DNA of 64,000 nucleotides from Brevibacterium aurantiacum. GTDB lineage: Bacteria > Actinomycetota > Actinomycetes > Actinomycetales > Brevibacteriaceae. Below are positions 9,604 to 21,171 of the stretch, in pieces. Location: the NCBI RefSeq assembly GCF_900169065.1, contig NZ_FXZB01000010.1:85123-149122 (forward strand), written 5' to 3'. The notes under the pieces were generated by a model. That model was given only the letters and a program-made list of their open reading frames with translations, ran no database searches and was not told the origin of the DNA. A program made the position numbers and the translations under genes. The number at the start of each line of letters is the position of its first letter. Position 1 is the first letter of the stretch.

Positions 9604-9681
9604 GCTGCTGCGTCGAGTCACTCCCCGCGGTGCGCCTGCGTGATATGCTCCCCGCGAGGAGGCGGATTCTCGGGTTTTTCT

Positions 9682-9708
9682 AAAGTTGAGTGGAATAGAC
9701 TCAACTTT
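9682..9708 (+). promoter_or_regulatory. HAIR-type HspR operator of clpB
   Basis: A perfect inverted repeat, arms AAAGTTGAGT (9682-9691) and ACTCAACTTT (9699-9708), has a seven-base spacer. It contains TTGAGT-N7-ACTCAA, the core of the HAIR element bound by the repressor HspR in actinobacteria. It lies 62 bases before the clpB start, so clpB is probably repressed by HspR and released on heat shock. HspR itself is not in the window. Confidence 0.85.
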
Positions 9709-9769
9709 GTTGGTGTTGAACTCTTCGAGAGCAATTACTGTTCACGGAACACTTGTGAAGGAGATGCGC

Positions 9770-12370
<2,601 letters not shown>

Positions 12371-12427
12371 CGCGCCGCGTAGTCGGTGATGCGCCGCGTA
12401 GCGCTGGCGCCGCGTAGGCGAGCAGTG

Positions 12428-12491
12428 AGGGCCCCATCGACGTTTCAGAGCTCTGCTTCAAAGTCGAGCTCTCAAACTTCGATGGGGCCCT
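12428..12491. terminator. Long bidirectional terminator hairpin between clpB and the HTTM gene
   Basis: Arms 12428-12453 and 12466-12491 pair over 26 bases with two mismatches around a 12-base loop. It sits between convergent genes and can fold on either transcript. There is no long T run, as is common for actinobacterial terminators. Confidence 0.8.
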
Positions 12492-12523
12492 TCCGCTGTG
12501 TCCGCGAAGCGACGCTTAAGAGG

Positions 12524-13633
12524 TCAGCGCGAGGACTTCGCTTTCGCCCGTTCCATGCCGTCGCTCGTCGACTTCCACCAGCGACTCACCAGCTTGTGGA
12601 GCTTTTCGAAGCTGCGGTCGCGGATGAAGATGGCGTCGACGGCGATCATCGTCAGCGAGAACCAGGGCAGTCCCATCAGCAGGGCGATGCCCAAGTGGAA
12701 GGACAGAATGCCCAGGAGGCCGATGATTCGCGTGTACCTGTTGAAGAGCATGAACGGGAACGCGCACTGGAACAGCACCGAACCCCAGGAGATGGCCACG
12801 ACCATCGGCCCCCAGGCGGTGAGCAGGTCAGAGAGCACCGGCCAGGTACCGAACTGCTGAGTCTGCAGCGGGTTGTACACCGCAAATCCGTGCTGCCAGG
12901 CGGCACCGCCTGCCTTGTAGAGACCACCCGACATGTAGATCGCACAGACCTGGAAGGCCAGCACGACGATCGCCAAGTTGTTGGCCATGATGAGGACCCA
13001 GCGATAACTGCCGCCATCGGTGTCGGGGAACTCCGGGTTCTGCTTTCTCTTGCGTTTGGCGTCCAATGACCATCGGCGAGTGGTGTCGGCGAAGAGCATC
13101 GCGATCATGAACATGCGATACGCGTTGTCACCCTGATCCCCGGCACCGTCGTTGAGCTCGATGAAGCTGACCCACAGGACGAGGTAGAAGGGCAGGACGA
13201 TGCGTGTCCGCCATCCCAGGACGATGACGACGGCGAGGATCGCCAGACCGATCATCATGATGGTGAACAAGGCAGGGTTGGTCACTGCGCGGTGGAAGAG
13301 GGAGAACAGCCAGATGTTGGGGAAGTCGCTCTTGGGTTCGGCGATCTCACCGTTCCAGGCGCTGCCCACGCCGAAGGTGTAGTGCCGGGCGTTGAAGTTC
13401 GTCAGCAGAATGCCGAGCCCGGTCAGGCCGATGAGGATACGGGTCACCGCGAGACCATAAGTGGCGTGGTAACGCCCGGTGAGCATTTCCTCCAGCCAGT
13501 TCCACCCGCGTGAAATGCTGCCTAGGACGCGTGAGGCGAGCGGAATGTTCTCATTCGAATCCGCCTGCGTCTGCGCTTGTGAGTCCACTTCGGGTTCGTC
13601 ACCCTTGACCTTGGTGTTCCTGTCACTGCTCAT
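12524..13633 (-). CDS. HTTM domain membrane protein (vitamin K carboxylase-like)
   Basis: A 369-residue integral membrane protein. A hydrophilic N-terminus of about 40 residues is followed by several hydrophobic segments (for example around ILIGLTGLGILL, ALFTIMMIGLAILAVVIVLG and IVLPFYLVLWVSFIELN). The layout is that of HTTM (horizontally transferred transmembrane) proteins, which share the fold of vitamin K-dependent gamma-glutamyl carboxylase. Bacterial function is mostly unknown. ATG at 13633 is chosen from its GAGG site; it overlaps the end of the upstream DUF5819 gene, so the two are co-translated. The last 25 residues are basic. Confidence 0.8.
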   Translation of the reverse strand: MSSDRNTKVKGDEPEVDSQAQTQADSNENIPLASRVLGSISRGWNWLEEMLTGRYHATYGLAVTRILIGLTGLGILLTNFNARHYTFGVGSAWNGEIAEPKSDFPNIWLFSLFHRAVTNPALFTIMMIGLAILAVVIVLGWRTRIVLPFYLVLWVSFIELNDGAGDQGDNAYRMFMIAMLFADTTRRWSLDAKRKRKQNPEFPDTDGGSYRWVLIMANNLAIVVLAFQVCAIYMSGGLYKAGGAAWQHGFAVYNPLQTQQFGTWPVLSDLLTAWGPMVVAISWGSVLFQCAFPFMLFNRYTRIIGLLGILSFHLGIALLMGLPWFSLTMIAVDAIFIRDRSFEKLHKLVSRWWKSTSDGMERAKAKSSR

Positions 13634-14414
13634 CTGCACACCTCACTTCATCGGAGGCACAGAAGTACTTCGCGAACTCCTCATCAGACTGGTGTGGTTC
13701 GCTCACCAGTGCTCGCCACCCGACCGGAACCGGCTGGATGTTCGGTCGTTCGGCATCATCGTCATTGCGCTGCGCGAACGGGACGACGTTCTGCCGAGCC
13801 GCCTGGTACTGGACGCGCTGGACGTCCTCGCCCCAGATCGCCTTGGCCACCTGTGTCGCATACGCCGTGGCCAGGTGCTCGCTCTCGAGATATCCGCCCA
13901 CAGCACCATCGGGGTCCTCGTACTCCTTCAACTTCGTCGTCAGTCGGTCGACCGAGTCATCACCCTTGAAGTAGTCGAGCTTGACGATTGCCTTCTGATC
14001 ATTGGGCAGGTCCTCCCACGATCCCTTGATATCGGAGGCTACTCCGATGCCCAGGCCGGCCGAGCGCGGCGGGAAGGGCCTGTAGGTCGAATGGTCGAGT
14101 TCGACATCGGTGGCTCGCACCCAGTCGGTGACCTCTTCGCCGCCGCCGTCGGTCTTGACGACCGCGCGGACGTCGAAGTAGTAGTCGCCGTTGATCGGCT
14201 CAGGAGCGAATACGCTCCATGACTGACCCCACAGGGGAATCATGTACTCCGAGAGCAGGTTCCCGGGGATCACCTGTCGCGCCGTCGACGACGGGGCGAT
14301 CCAGAGGAAGCTTGCGAGCAGGTGGAACGCGGTCAGCAGCATGGCCACAACCATCAGTACGCGTTTGACGACCGGCCTCCCGGCGGCCTTCGTCTCAGTC
14401 TTGTCTGTGTCCAT
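13623..14414 (-). CDS. DUF5819 family membrane-anchored protein
   Basis: A 263-residue protein with one N-terminal membrane helix (about residues 19-38) and a predicted extracytoplasmic domain beginning YMIPLWGQSWSVFAPEP, the hallmark stretch of DUF5819. It overlaps the HTTM gene by about ten bases and the two very often occur together in actinobacteria, so they probably form a membrane complex. The biochemical role is unknown. AGGA before ATG 14414 supports the start. Confidence 0.78.
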   Translation of the reverse strand: MDTDKTETKAAGRPVVKRVLMVVAMLLTAFHLLASFLWIAPSSTARQVIPGNLLSEYMIPLWGQSWSVFAPEPINGDYYFDVRAVVKTDGGGEEVTDWVRATDVELDHSTYRPFPPRSAGLGIGVASDIKGSWEDLPNDQKAIVKLDYFKGDDSVDRLTTKLKEYEDPDGAVGGYLESEHLATAYATQVAKAIWGEDVQRVQYQAARQNVVPFAQRNDDDAERPNIQPVPVGWRALVSEPHQSDEEFAKYFCASDEVRCADEQ

Positions 14415-14677
14415 CTCAGTCCTGGATTATGGGCGCCACTTCGCGAAATCCGCCTTGACCAGAAGTGGACTGCTCAGGATCTCCCCAGTGACTAGGGTGC
14501 TTTCATACAGACTCTAGGGTACGTCAGTGAATCCGGAAGTTCAGCCCGAACAACCCAGGTGTTCTACGAACCCACCCTGTTCCCACGCCTGCCGCAGCCA
14601 GAGTTCATGCGCCCAGGGTCATGACTAGTGCCATGACGTCGACCATGACTCTGGTCGTGACGGTGAAGTGACTGCCC
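14415..14677. other. Intergenic region with 12-bp-periodic YRTGAC repeats
   Basis: A 263-base gap between the DUF5819 start and the stop of the CoA-transferase gene (both minus strand). It should hold the DUF5819/HTTM promoter. At 14620, 14632, 14644 and 14656 the hexamer CATGAC (last copy CGTGAC) recurs every 12 bases. No open frame with a ribosome site is seen. Confidence 0.5.
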
Positions 14678-15853
14678 TCATCGTTGACCGCGCAGCCATT
14701 CCTTGACCGCGTCGGTGCTCTCCCCCAAGGTCGGCGGCGCAAGATCGTAGCTGGCCGGAGTCTCTGACAGACGGATCGGATTGGCCACCGTCGGGATCAC
14801 GCGATCCCCGGCACCCGCCTCGGCGACGGGCTCAAGTCCCAGCGACGATGCCAGCTCAACACCCTGGGCGATCGTGTTGATCGGGGCGCACGGCAGACCT
14901 GCCGCGGAGAGGATGTCGAACCATTCCTGGTTCGTCTTCTCACTCAGTGCGGCGATGAGCTCGGGTTCGAGTTCTCCACGATTCTCGTTGCGGTCGGAGA
15001 AGTTCGCGAAGCGTTCATCCTCGGCCCACTCGGGGTGGCCGAGCACGGAGGCCAATGATCTGAACTGGTTGTCATTGCCTACGGCGATGATGATCTGCCC
15101 TTCGGCAGTGGGCATCGGCTGGTAGGGGTAGAGGCTCGGGTGGGCGTTGCCCATGGCCTGCGGAACGACGCCACCGGCAACGTACGCCGAGGTCTGGTTC
15201 GCCAGTCCCGACAGCGCCGAGGACAGCAGGTTCGTCTCAACCAGCTGCCCCTGACCGGTGTCCTTGCGGTGGGCCAATGCGGCCAGGATCCCGACCGTGG
15301 TGTGCAGACCGGTGAACACGTCGACGACGGCGACACCGGCCTTGACCGGGCCCGACTCCTGGGATCCGGTCACGCTCATGAAACCCGACAGCCCCTGGAT
15401 GAGCAGATCGTAGCCGGGCTGCGGGTTGTCGCGCCCGAACCCGGTCACCGAAGCGTAGATGATGCCTGGATTCTCGGCCTTGACGGTCTCGTAGTCGAGC
15501 CCGTACTTGGCCAAACCACCGGCCTTGAAATTCTCCACCAGAATATCCGCCCGCCGGGCCAGTTCCTGTGCCAGCCCCAGGTCGTCTTCGTCCTTGAAGT
15601 CGAGGACCACGGAATGCTTGTTCCGGTTCGCCGTGAGGAAGTACGTCGCATCGTCCCCGCGCCGAGGTGGCGCCCAGTGCCGAGTGTCATCACCGGTCCT
15701 GCCCTCGACCTTGATGACCGTGGCCCCGAGGTCCGCGAGCATCATCGTCGCGTAGGGCCCCGCGAGCACTCGTGAGAAGTCAGCGACGACCACGCCCGAC
15801 AACGGGCCCGTGCCCGAGCGAGAGAAGAGTTCCTGCAGATCCTGCTGTTCCAC
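14678..15853 (-). CDS. CaiB/BaiF family CoA-transferase
   Basis: A 391-residue class III CoA-transferase. The N-terminal LSGVVVADFSRVLAGPYATMML and GDDTRHWAPP blocks are characteristic, and the catalytic-aspartate region follows LVENFKAGGLAKYGLDY. It moves CoA between carboxylic acids; the acyl substrate cannot be read. GTG at 15853 is chosen because a GGGAGG site lies six bases upstream; a frame opening 17 codons earlier lacks one. It is divergent from the agmatine deiminase-like gene with a gap of about 200 bases. Confidence 0.88.
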   Translation of the reverse strand: MEQQDLQELFSRSGTGPLSGVVVADFSRVLAGPYATMMLADLGATVIKVEGRTGDDTRHWAPPRRGDDATYFLTANRNKHSVVLDFKDEDDLGLAQELARRADILVENFKAGGLAKYGLDYETVKAENPGIIYASVTGFGRDNPQPGYDLLIQGLSGFMSVTGSQESGPVKAGVAVVDVFTGLHTTVGILAALAHRKDTGQGQLVETNLLSSALSGLANQTSAYVAGGVVPQAMGNAHPSLYPYQPMPTAEGQIIIAVGNDNQFRSLASVLGHPEWAEDERFANFSDRNENRGELEPELIAALSEKTNQEWFDILSAAGLPCAPINTIAQGVELASSLGLEPVAEAGAGDRVIPTVANPIRLSETPASYDLAPPTLGESTDAVKEWLRGQR

Positions 15854-16050
15854 GTACTGCCTCCCATGGCGAGTTCGAACCCTGTCATCCAGGAATCCTG
15901 TCATTCACGTCAGACTATACGGACCCGCCCCTCACCGCCCGAGGTGGTGCCTACATCGCCCAGAGTGGTGCGAAATCCGTTGACCCCCAGGAGCCGAATC
16001 TCGCTACACTCGGGACAAGCCACGCTTCCTCAGACTCGAAGGGATGAACG

Positions 16051-17085
16051 ATGACGTTTCACATGCCCGCGGAAACAGCCGCCCATGACCGCATCTGGAT
16101 GGCATTCCCATCCTCTGGATACGCCTTGGGCGATACCGAAGATGAGGCAGAGGCCGCCCGCCGCACCTGGGCCGCCGTGGCCCGTGCCACCAGCGAGTTC
16201 ACGCCGGTGACTGTGGTGGTGTCAACGTCGCAGACAGACCATGCCCACCGCCACCTCGGCGAGGGGATCAGCCATCCGATCACCGTCGTCAACGCAGAAC
16301 TCGATGATGCGTGGATGCGTGACATCGGTCCCAGCTTCGTCGTCGACGACAACGGTAAGCTGCACGCCGTGGACTGGGTCTTCAACGGCTGGGGCGCTCA
16401 GGAATGGGCGACATGGGATCACGATCAGCACATCGGCCGCTTCGTTGCGAACCAGGCCGGCGTCCCGATCCTGGACTCCCAGCTGCGCAATGAGGGCGGT
16501 GGCTTCCACGTCGACGGGCAGGGCACGGTGCTGGCCACGCGCAGCGTGCAGCTGGATCCGGGCCGCAACCCCGACCTGACCGAGGCCGATGTGGAGGCCG
16601 AATTCGCCCGCACCATCGGGGCGAAGAAGGTCATTTGGCTCGACCACGGTCTCTACCGCGACAATCAGACCTTCGGCACGCGCGGCCACGTCGACATCGT
16701 CGCGGCCATGCCCAGCCCTGGTGTCGTCCTCATCCACGATCAGCGCAATCCCGAACACCCGGACTTCGAGTTCTCTCAGTCGCTCAAGACCCAGTTCAGG
16801 GCCGAGACCACAGCGGAGGGCCAGCCCTTCGAGGTCGTAGCGATCCCGGCGCCCGAGGTGCTGCGCGATGACGAGGGGTGGGTCGACTACTCCTACGTCA
16901 ACCATCTCGTCACCAATGACGGGGTCATCGCCTGCACCTTCGACGATCCGATGGACGCCGAGGCGGTGTCCGTGCTTGAGCAGGTGTACCCGGGCCGCAA
17001 GGTCGTCGGCGTCGACGCTCGCGAACTCTATGCTCGCGGCGGAGGAATCCACTGCATCACCCAGCAGCAGGCCACAGTGAGCTGA
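16051..17085 (+). CDS. Agmatine deiminase family protein
   Basis: A 344-residue guanidino-group-modifying enzyme of the peptidylarginine/agmatine deiminase fold. The substrate-binding DDAWMRDIGPSF block is near residue 85, EGGGFHVDGQG near 150, a catalytic histidine in GTRGHVDIVA near 210, and the nucleophilic cysteine is C335 in RGGGIHCITQQ. The likely reaction is agmatine to N-carbamoylputrescine plus ammonia. No carbamoylputrescine amidase is nearby. A GAAGGGA site precedes the ATG. Confidence 0.88.
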   Translation: MTFHMPAETAAHDRIWMAFPSSGYALGDTEDEAEAARRTWAAVARATSEFTPVTVVVSTSQTDHAHRHLGEGISHPITVVNAELDDAWMRDIGPSFVVDDNGKLHAVDWVFNGWGAQEWATWDHDQHIGRFVANQAGVPILDSQLRNEGGGFHVDGQGTVLATRSVQLDPGRNPDLTEADVEAEFARTIGAKKVIWLDHGLYRDNQTFGTRGHVDIVAAMPSPGVVLIHDQRNPEHPDFEFSQSLKTQFRAETTAEGQPFEVVAIPAPEVLRDDEGWVDYSYVNHLVTNDGVIACTFDDPMDAEAVSVLEQVYPGRKVVGVDARELYARGGGIHCITQQQATVS

Positions 17086-17267
17086 ACGCCGCTGAACTGT
17101 GTGCTTTCTACAAACCTGAGACGATATTCTTTCACGAGGGAACCATCTGCAGTATAAGGTGGTGAACCAGGACACAGTGCCGATGCGCACGACCGCCGTT
17201 CACCGTCGGTCCGAGCACTCACACGTGTTGCATGCAGTCACGGCAAGCTGAGAAGGAGAGCAGGAAA

Positions 17268-17642
17268 ATGAAGAAGCGATTGATTCTCCTGGCTGGTCTG
17301 GGAGTCGGTTACGTACTCGGATCACGCACCGGACGTCAGAGCTACGAGAAGCTCAAGGCCCAGGCACAGGATCTCTGGACCGACCCGCGAGTGCAGGACA
17401 CCGTTGAGAAGGCGAACCAGTCGATCCGCGAGAAGTCACCGGCTGTCGCCGATGCTGTCCAGACTGCAGCCGACAAGGTCAACTCCGCTGCCGGAGCCGG
17501 TGCAGCCTCCACGGGCAGCAAGTCCGCCGGCACCCCAGGTGCCACGTCCACGGGCACCCCCGAGGTCAAGGACGATGTCATGGCTGACCCCATGCGCGAT
17601 CTCGATGACGAAGGCCCATCCGGACTCTCCGAAGACACCTGA
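17268..17642 (+). CDS. YtxH-like small membrane-anchored protein
   Basis: A 124-residue protein with a short N-terminal hydrophobic segment (LILLAGLGVGYVLGSRTGR, about residues 5-23) followed by a charged amphipathic helix (KLKAQAQDLW onward) and an Ala/Ser/Gly-rich tail ending in acidic residues. This matches YtxH-type gas-vesicle/stress-associated proteins found widely in actinobacteria; the role is not known. ATG at 17268 lies after AAGGAGAGCAGG, which fits better than the upstream start at 17232. Confidence 0.7.
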   Translation: MKKRLILLAGLGVGYVLGSRTGRQSYEKLKAQAQDLWTDPRVQDTVEKANQSIREKSPAVADAVQTAADKVNSAAGAGAASTGSKSAGTPGATSTGTPEVKDDVMADPMRDLDDEGPSGLSEDT

Positions 17643-17655
17643 GGCTCGTAAGCGA

Positions 17656-17693
17656 CGACGCTCCCGCACACTGATCGGTGTGCGGGAGCGTTG
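17656..17693. terminator. Terminator hairpin between the YtxH-like gene and cls
   Basis: Perfect 14-base arms at 17658-17671 and 17678-17691 (ACGCTCCCGCACAC with its complement), loop of six, extendable by a G-U and a C-G pair. On the plus strand it is followed by TTGTCTT. It lies between convergent genes and can serve both. Confidence 0.88.
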
Positions 17694-17709
17694 TCTTATC
17701 CTGTCCAGT

Positions 17710-19206
17710 TCAGAGCAGCGAGCTCGTGAGCCTGGCGACGTTCTCCACATACTTGTGCAGCAGCGGCCGATCGTTCCAGCGTTCGGCGTCGAGCTCGACG
17801 GAGTTCGGCGCGTACCGCTGCGCTTCGAGGTCGTACATCCGCTGGGTGAACTCCTTGTCGACGATGAACATGGTGACCTCCATGTTCATCGCGAACGATC
17901 GCTCATCCATGTTCGAGGATCCGATGATCGAGACTTCATCGTCGATCATGAGAAACTTCGAATGCAGCACGGTCGGGGCGTGGTACAGGAAGATCCGGAC
18001 TCCGGCCCGCACCAGATCGGCGTAATAGGACTGCTGGGCCCGTTGCGTCACCCAATGGTCGCTCGTCTCCCCCACATACAGGCGCACGTCGACTCCGGAC
18101 CGGGCCTCTGTCGTGAGCGCGTGCATGAGCGACTCGTCGGGCACGAAGTACGGTGAGCAGACGACGACGCTGCGGTTCGCGTTGTAGATGAGGTGATTGA
18201 ACAGACGCAGATTGTTCTCGTCTTCGAACCCTGGTCCAGACGGCACCACCTGCGCCTGGATGCCGCCGTTCTGCGGTGCCCGGAGTTCCCCTTGCGAGGC
18301 TTCGTCGAAGAGTTCCCCCGTCTCCGAATACCAGTCCGTGATGAAGACCGCATCGAGTTCATCGACGACTGGGCCGCTGCACTTCAGCGACAGGTCCATC
18401 CATTGGAAGCCCTTCCGCAAGTTGCGTCGCTTGTTGTAGGACCGGTCGATGATGTTCTGCGACCCGGTGAAGGCGACCTCGCCGTCGACGACGAGGATCT
18501 TCCGGTGGTTGCGCAGGTCGGGTCGCTGGTATTCGCCCTTCCAGGGACGGATCGGCAGGGCTCGGCGCCACGCCACTCCCGATGAGTTGAGCCGCTTGAC
18601 CAGGTCCGAGTAGCCGGGATATCCCAGTGAACCCAGATGGTCGATGAGGATTCTCACCCGAACCCCGCGCTCGTGCGCGGCCAGCAGCGATTCGAAGAGC
18701 CGCCTCGTCGTGTCATCGATGGCGACGATGTAGAACTCGAAGTGGACGAACCGAGTGGCCGCATCGATCTCGTCGGCCATCGCCTCCATGCAGGCGTGGT
18801 TGTCGATCTGCAGATCGAAGGCGTTGCCGTGCGTCATCGGCAGCGCGCCCAGTTCGAAGTTGAGCTGCGCCGCGGTGCTCAGCGGTTCGGGCATGTGGGC
18901 GGAGTCGCCGATGATCGCCCGATCATCGGTCTGGTCCCGGAAGATGTCGTTGACGAGCACCTGTTTGTCCCGCCGCCTCTTCGGCAGCTTCGCCGAGCCG
19001 AGCAGCAGGAACGCGAGAATTCCGACGTAGGGGATGAGGAAGATTGCGAGCAGCCAGCCGAGCGCGACAGATGGTCTGCGGTTGTGCGGAATCCAGCCCA
19101 GCGCAACGATGCGGATGATCATGTCGATCGCCAGAAGTGTGACAATCAGCCAGTTCGGCCACGCCTGATCGATTGAGAAGAAAAGATAGTTCTCCAATCT
19201 GGTCAT
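17710..19206 (-). CDS. cls: Cardiolipin synthase
   Basis: A 498-residue phospholipase D superfamily enzyme. Two N-terminal membrane helices with a positively charged loop cover roughly residues 15-70. Two HKD-type active sites follow: HRKILVVDGEVAFTGSQNI near residue 235 and HSKFLMIDDEVSIIGSSNM near 415. It makes cardiolipin from two phosphatidylglycerols at the membrane. The length matches bacterial Cls of the PLD type. Confidence 0.93.
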   Translation of the reverse strand: MTRLENYLFFSIDQAWPNWLIVTLLAIDMIIRIVALGWIPHNRRPSVALGWLLAIFLIPYVGILAFLLLGSAKLPKRRRDKQVLVNDIFRDQTDDRAIIGDSAHMPEPLSTAAQLNFELGALPMTHGNAFDLQIDNHACMEAMADEIDAATRFVHFEFYIVAIDDTTRRLFESLLAAHERGVRVRILIDHLGSLGYPGYSDLVKRLNSSGVAWRRALPIRPWKGEYQRPDLRNHRKILVVDGEVAFTGSQNIIDRSYNKRRNLRKGFQWMDLSLKCSGPVVDELDAVFITDWYSETGELFDEASQGELRAPQNGGIQAQVVPSGPGFEDENNLRLFNHLIYNANRSVVVCSPYFVPDESLMHALTTEARSGVDVRLYVGETSDHWVTQRAQQSYYADLVRAGVRIFLYHAPTVLHSKFLMIDDEVSIIGSSNMDERSFAMNMEVTMFIVDKEFTQRMYDLEAQRYAPNSVELDAERWNDRPLLHKYVENVARLTSSLL

Positions 19207-19431
19207 GTCCTTACTCTTCCGGTCTGCGGGCCGTCAACGCCGGGTGCCGCGCTCAGACTCCCAGGCACCAGAGCTCAAGCTGCCTTGAGAAACTCGCCGT
19301 CGCTCTCGTCTGGCACCATCGTATCCTGCCGCTTGATTTCCAATGAGTTCGCCCCAGCGGAACACCCCGCCTCCGCCGAGGACAACAGTCACAGTCATAA
19401 TGGAAGGTGACGAGCAGACACAGAGGCGAAG

Positions 19432-20139
19432 GTGCTGACAGTGATTCGAGAAATCTCCCCCGAGGGGTCCGACCGTTCGGACCTCGCCGATTCCTCCAGC
19501 CGCGGGCCCGATGTGCCCGACCCGCACGCCGTGCCGATCAAACCCGCCGTCAGCGTGCTCATGATCCGCGACGGTGCCACGGGGCTCGAGGTCTTCGTCC
19601 AGCATCGGGTGTCGACGATGGACTTCGCCGCCGGCGTCGTCGTCTTCCCCGGCGGCCGCGTCGATCCCATCGATGAGCAGACTGCGGCCTCCATCGCGGT
19701 CCCCGATCCGCAGAGTCATCAGGCAGCGTGGAAGGACTCCACCATCGCCGAGGTGGCCGATGGTTGGCGCATCCTGCTCGCCACCGCTGTGCGTGAGGTC
19801 GAAGAGGAGACAGGAGCCGTGCTCGACCCTGCCGGCTTGAAGCCATGGGCGAACTGGGTCACCCCGGCCGGACGGCCTAAACGCTTCGACACCTATTTCT
19901 ATGCCCTCTCGGCCGGTGACCTCGAGTCAGCCCACCATCAGACCACCGAGGCGCATTCGAGTGAATGGATGTCGGTGGCCCAGATCCTGACCGCCGAAGC
20001 CGAGGAGCGTCTTAAGCTTATGCGCCCGACACTCGTGCTCATGCGCGAGCTCGACACGTTCGACACCGCCGCCGAGGTGGTCGGATCCGCCCGGAGCATC
20101 GACCCGGTCCGCCCGGAGTTCCCCGGCAAGCACGGCTGA
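19432..20139 (+). CDS. Nudix hydrolase (NUDT7/NUDT19-like)
   Basis: A 235-residue Nudix protein. FPGGRVDPID near residue 70 gives the opening glycines and, after an insert, AVREVEEETGAVL near 125 supplies the REUxEExG metal-binding core. The insert between the two halves is typical of the NUDT7/NUDT19-like CoA and nucleoside-diphosphate hydrolases, so a CoA derivative is a plausible substrate. The start is GTG at 19432; a second GTG at 19441 is equally possible. It converges on a crotonase gene. Confidence 0.8.
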   Translation: MLTVIREISPEGSDRSDLADSSSRGPDVPDPHAVPIKPAVSVLMIRDGATGLEVFVQHRVSTMDFAAGVVVFPGGRVDPIDEQTAASIAVPDPQSHQAAWKDSTIAEVADGWRILLATAVREVEEETGAVLDPAGLKPWANWVTPAGRPKRFDTYFYALSAGDLESAHHQTTEAHSSEWMSVAQILTAEAEERLKLMRPTLVLMRELDTFDTAAEVVGSARSIDPVRPEFPGKHG

Positions 20140-20158
20140 GCCTCGCCGGGTCGTCACG

Positions 20159-20246
20159 GCTGAGCCGCGGCGGGCCGTCAGCTGAGCCGCGGCGGGCCGT
20201 CAGCTGAGCCGCGGCGGGCCGTCAGCTGAGCGGCGGCGGGCCGTCA
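20159..20246 (+). repeat. Tandem 22-bp GC-rich repeat, four copies
   Basis: Units at 20159-20180, 20181-20202, 20203-20224 and 20225-20246 are almost identical (GCTGAGCCGCGGCGGGCCGT core; the fourth has CGG for CCG). A diverged copy precedes it at about 20135-20158 and a partial one follows. Each unit has GCTGA/TCAGC ends that can fold. It lies between convergent genes and may serve as a stacked terminator. Confidence 0.8.
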
Positions 20247-20284
20247 GCTGAGCGGCCGGCACATCACAACTGCGTCGCTGCGCC

Positions 20285-21139
20285 TCAGCCCTTCGACCGC
20301 TTGGCCATGCGCGCCAGCCGTTCTGTGACGACCTCGCGCTGCTCGTCGGTGCCGATGAGTGAGGCCAGCGCCTCCTGCTCTGCATCGAGGCCCGTGGCCA
20401 GGTCAGCCTCATAGGAGAGGTCCACGAGCTTCTTCGCCCACACGAGTGCCGAGCGTGATTTCCCCGCGATGTCGGCGGCAAGTTCGAGAGCTCGCTCGAC
20501 CGGTTCCTCAGCCAGCTCTTCGACGAGACCGATCCGCAGCGCCTCCTCGGCGCCGATGGCCTCGCCTGTGGCGATGAGCTTCTTCGCCGTTCCGGGCCCG
20601 ACCAGGCGCGGCAGCAGCTGAGTCCCGCACATGTCCGGGATGATCCCCCATTTGATCTCCATCAGCGAGAGCTGGACGTCGGGTCCGGCGATGCGGATGT
20701 CCGTGCCCAGCGCGATCTGCATCCCGCCGCCGAGCGCCGGACCCCTGAGTCCGGCGATGACCGGAACCTCGATCAGGGACCACACGTGCACGGCCTTCTG
20801 CGCCAGCGCCCGAGCGGACCCGAGCCGCTCACCGACGTCGACGGCGCCTTCGGTCGATGACTCGGATCCCGCACCCGCCTCGGCGGAGGTCGTCGCGGTG
20901 CCTTCCTCCGCGAGCCTGGACATCTCGGTGAAGTCCAGGCCAGCACTGAACGCCCGCCCGCGGCCGGAGAGCACGACGGCCCTAACCTCAGTCGATTCCC
21001 TGAGCGCGAGGCCGACCTCGACGAGGTCTTCGAACACCTCTCTGGTCAGTGAGTTGAGCTTCTCGGCGCGGTCGATCTCCACATGGGCGACGCCCCGGTC
21101 GATCGTATAGGTGACGTTCGAATGTGCTGCGTGGGGCAT
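20285..21139 (-). CDS. Crotonase/enoyl-CoA hydratase family protein
   Basis: A 284-residue crotonase. AFSAGLDFTEMSRL near residue 65 and LRGPALGGGMQIALGTDIRIA near 130 are the two oxyanion-hole segments. An insertion of about 30 residues rich in Ala/Ser/Glu (TTSAEAGAGSESST region) separates them, longer than in canonical enoyl-CoA hydratases. The GGGM-QIAL context and MEIKWGIIPDM resemble delta-isomerase or hydratase relatives in fatty acid turnover. A GGAGG site before ATG 21139 fixes the start. Confidence 0.82.
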   Translation of the reverse strand: MPHAAHSNVTYTIDRGVAHVEIDRAEKLNSLTREVFEDLVEVGLALRESTEVRAVVLSGRGRAFSAGLDFTEMSRLAEEGTATTSAEAGAGSESSTEGAVDVGERLGSARALAQKAVHVWSLIEVPVIAGLRGPALGGGMQIALGTDIRIAGPDVQLSLMEIKWGIIPDMCGTQLLPRLVGPGTAKKLIATGEAIGAEEALRIGLVEELAEEPVERALELAADIAGKSRSALVWAKKLVDLSYEADLATGLDAEQEALASLIGTDEQREVVTERLARMAKRSKG

Positions 21140-21171
21140 GAAGTCCTCCGGTTCTTAAGCTGAACGAATGA

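Noticed and set aside
12386..13069. Plus-strand frame of 227 codons opposite the HTTM gene
   Set aside because: It spans the clpB terminator hairpin, and the opposite strand encodes a well-formed membrane protein.
20135..20260. Possible CRISPR array
   Set aside because: The units abut with no spacers and are not accompanied by cas genes; they are a simple tandem repeat.
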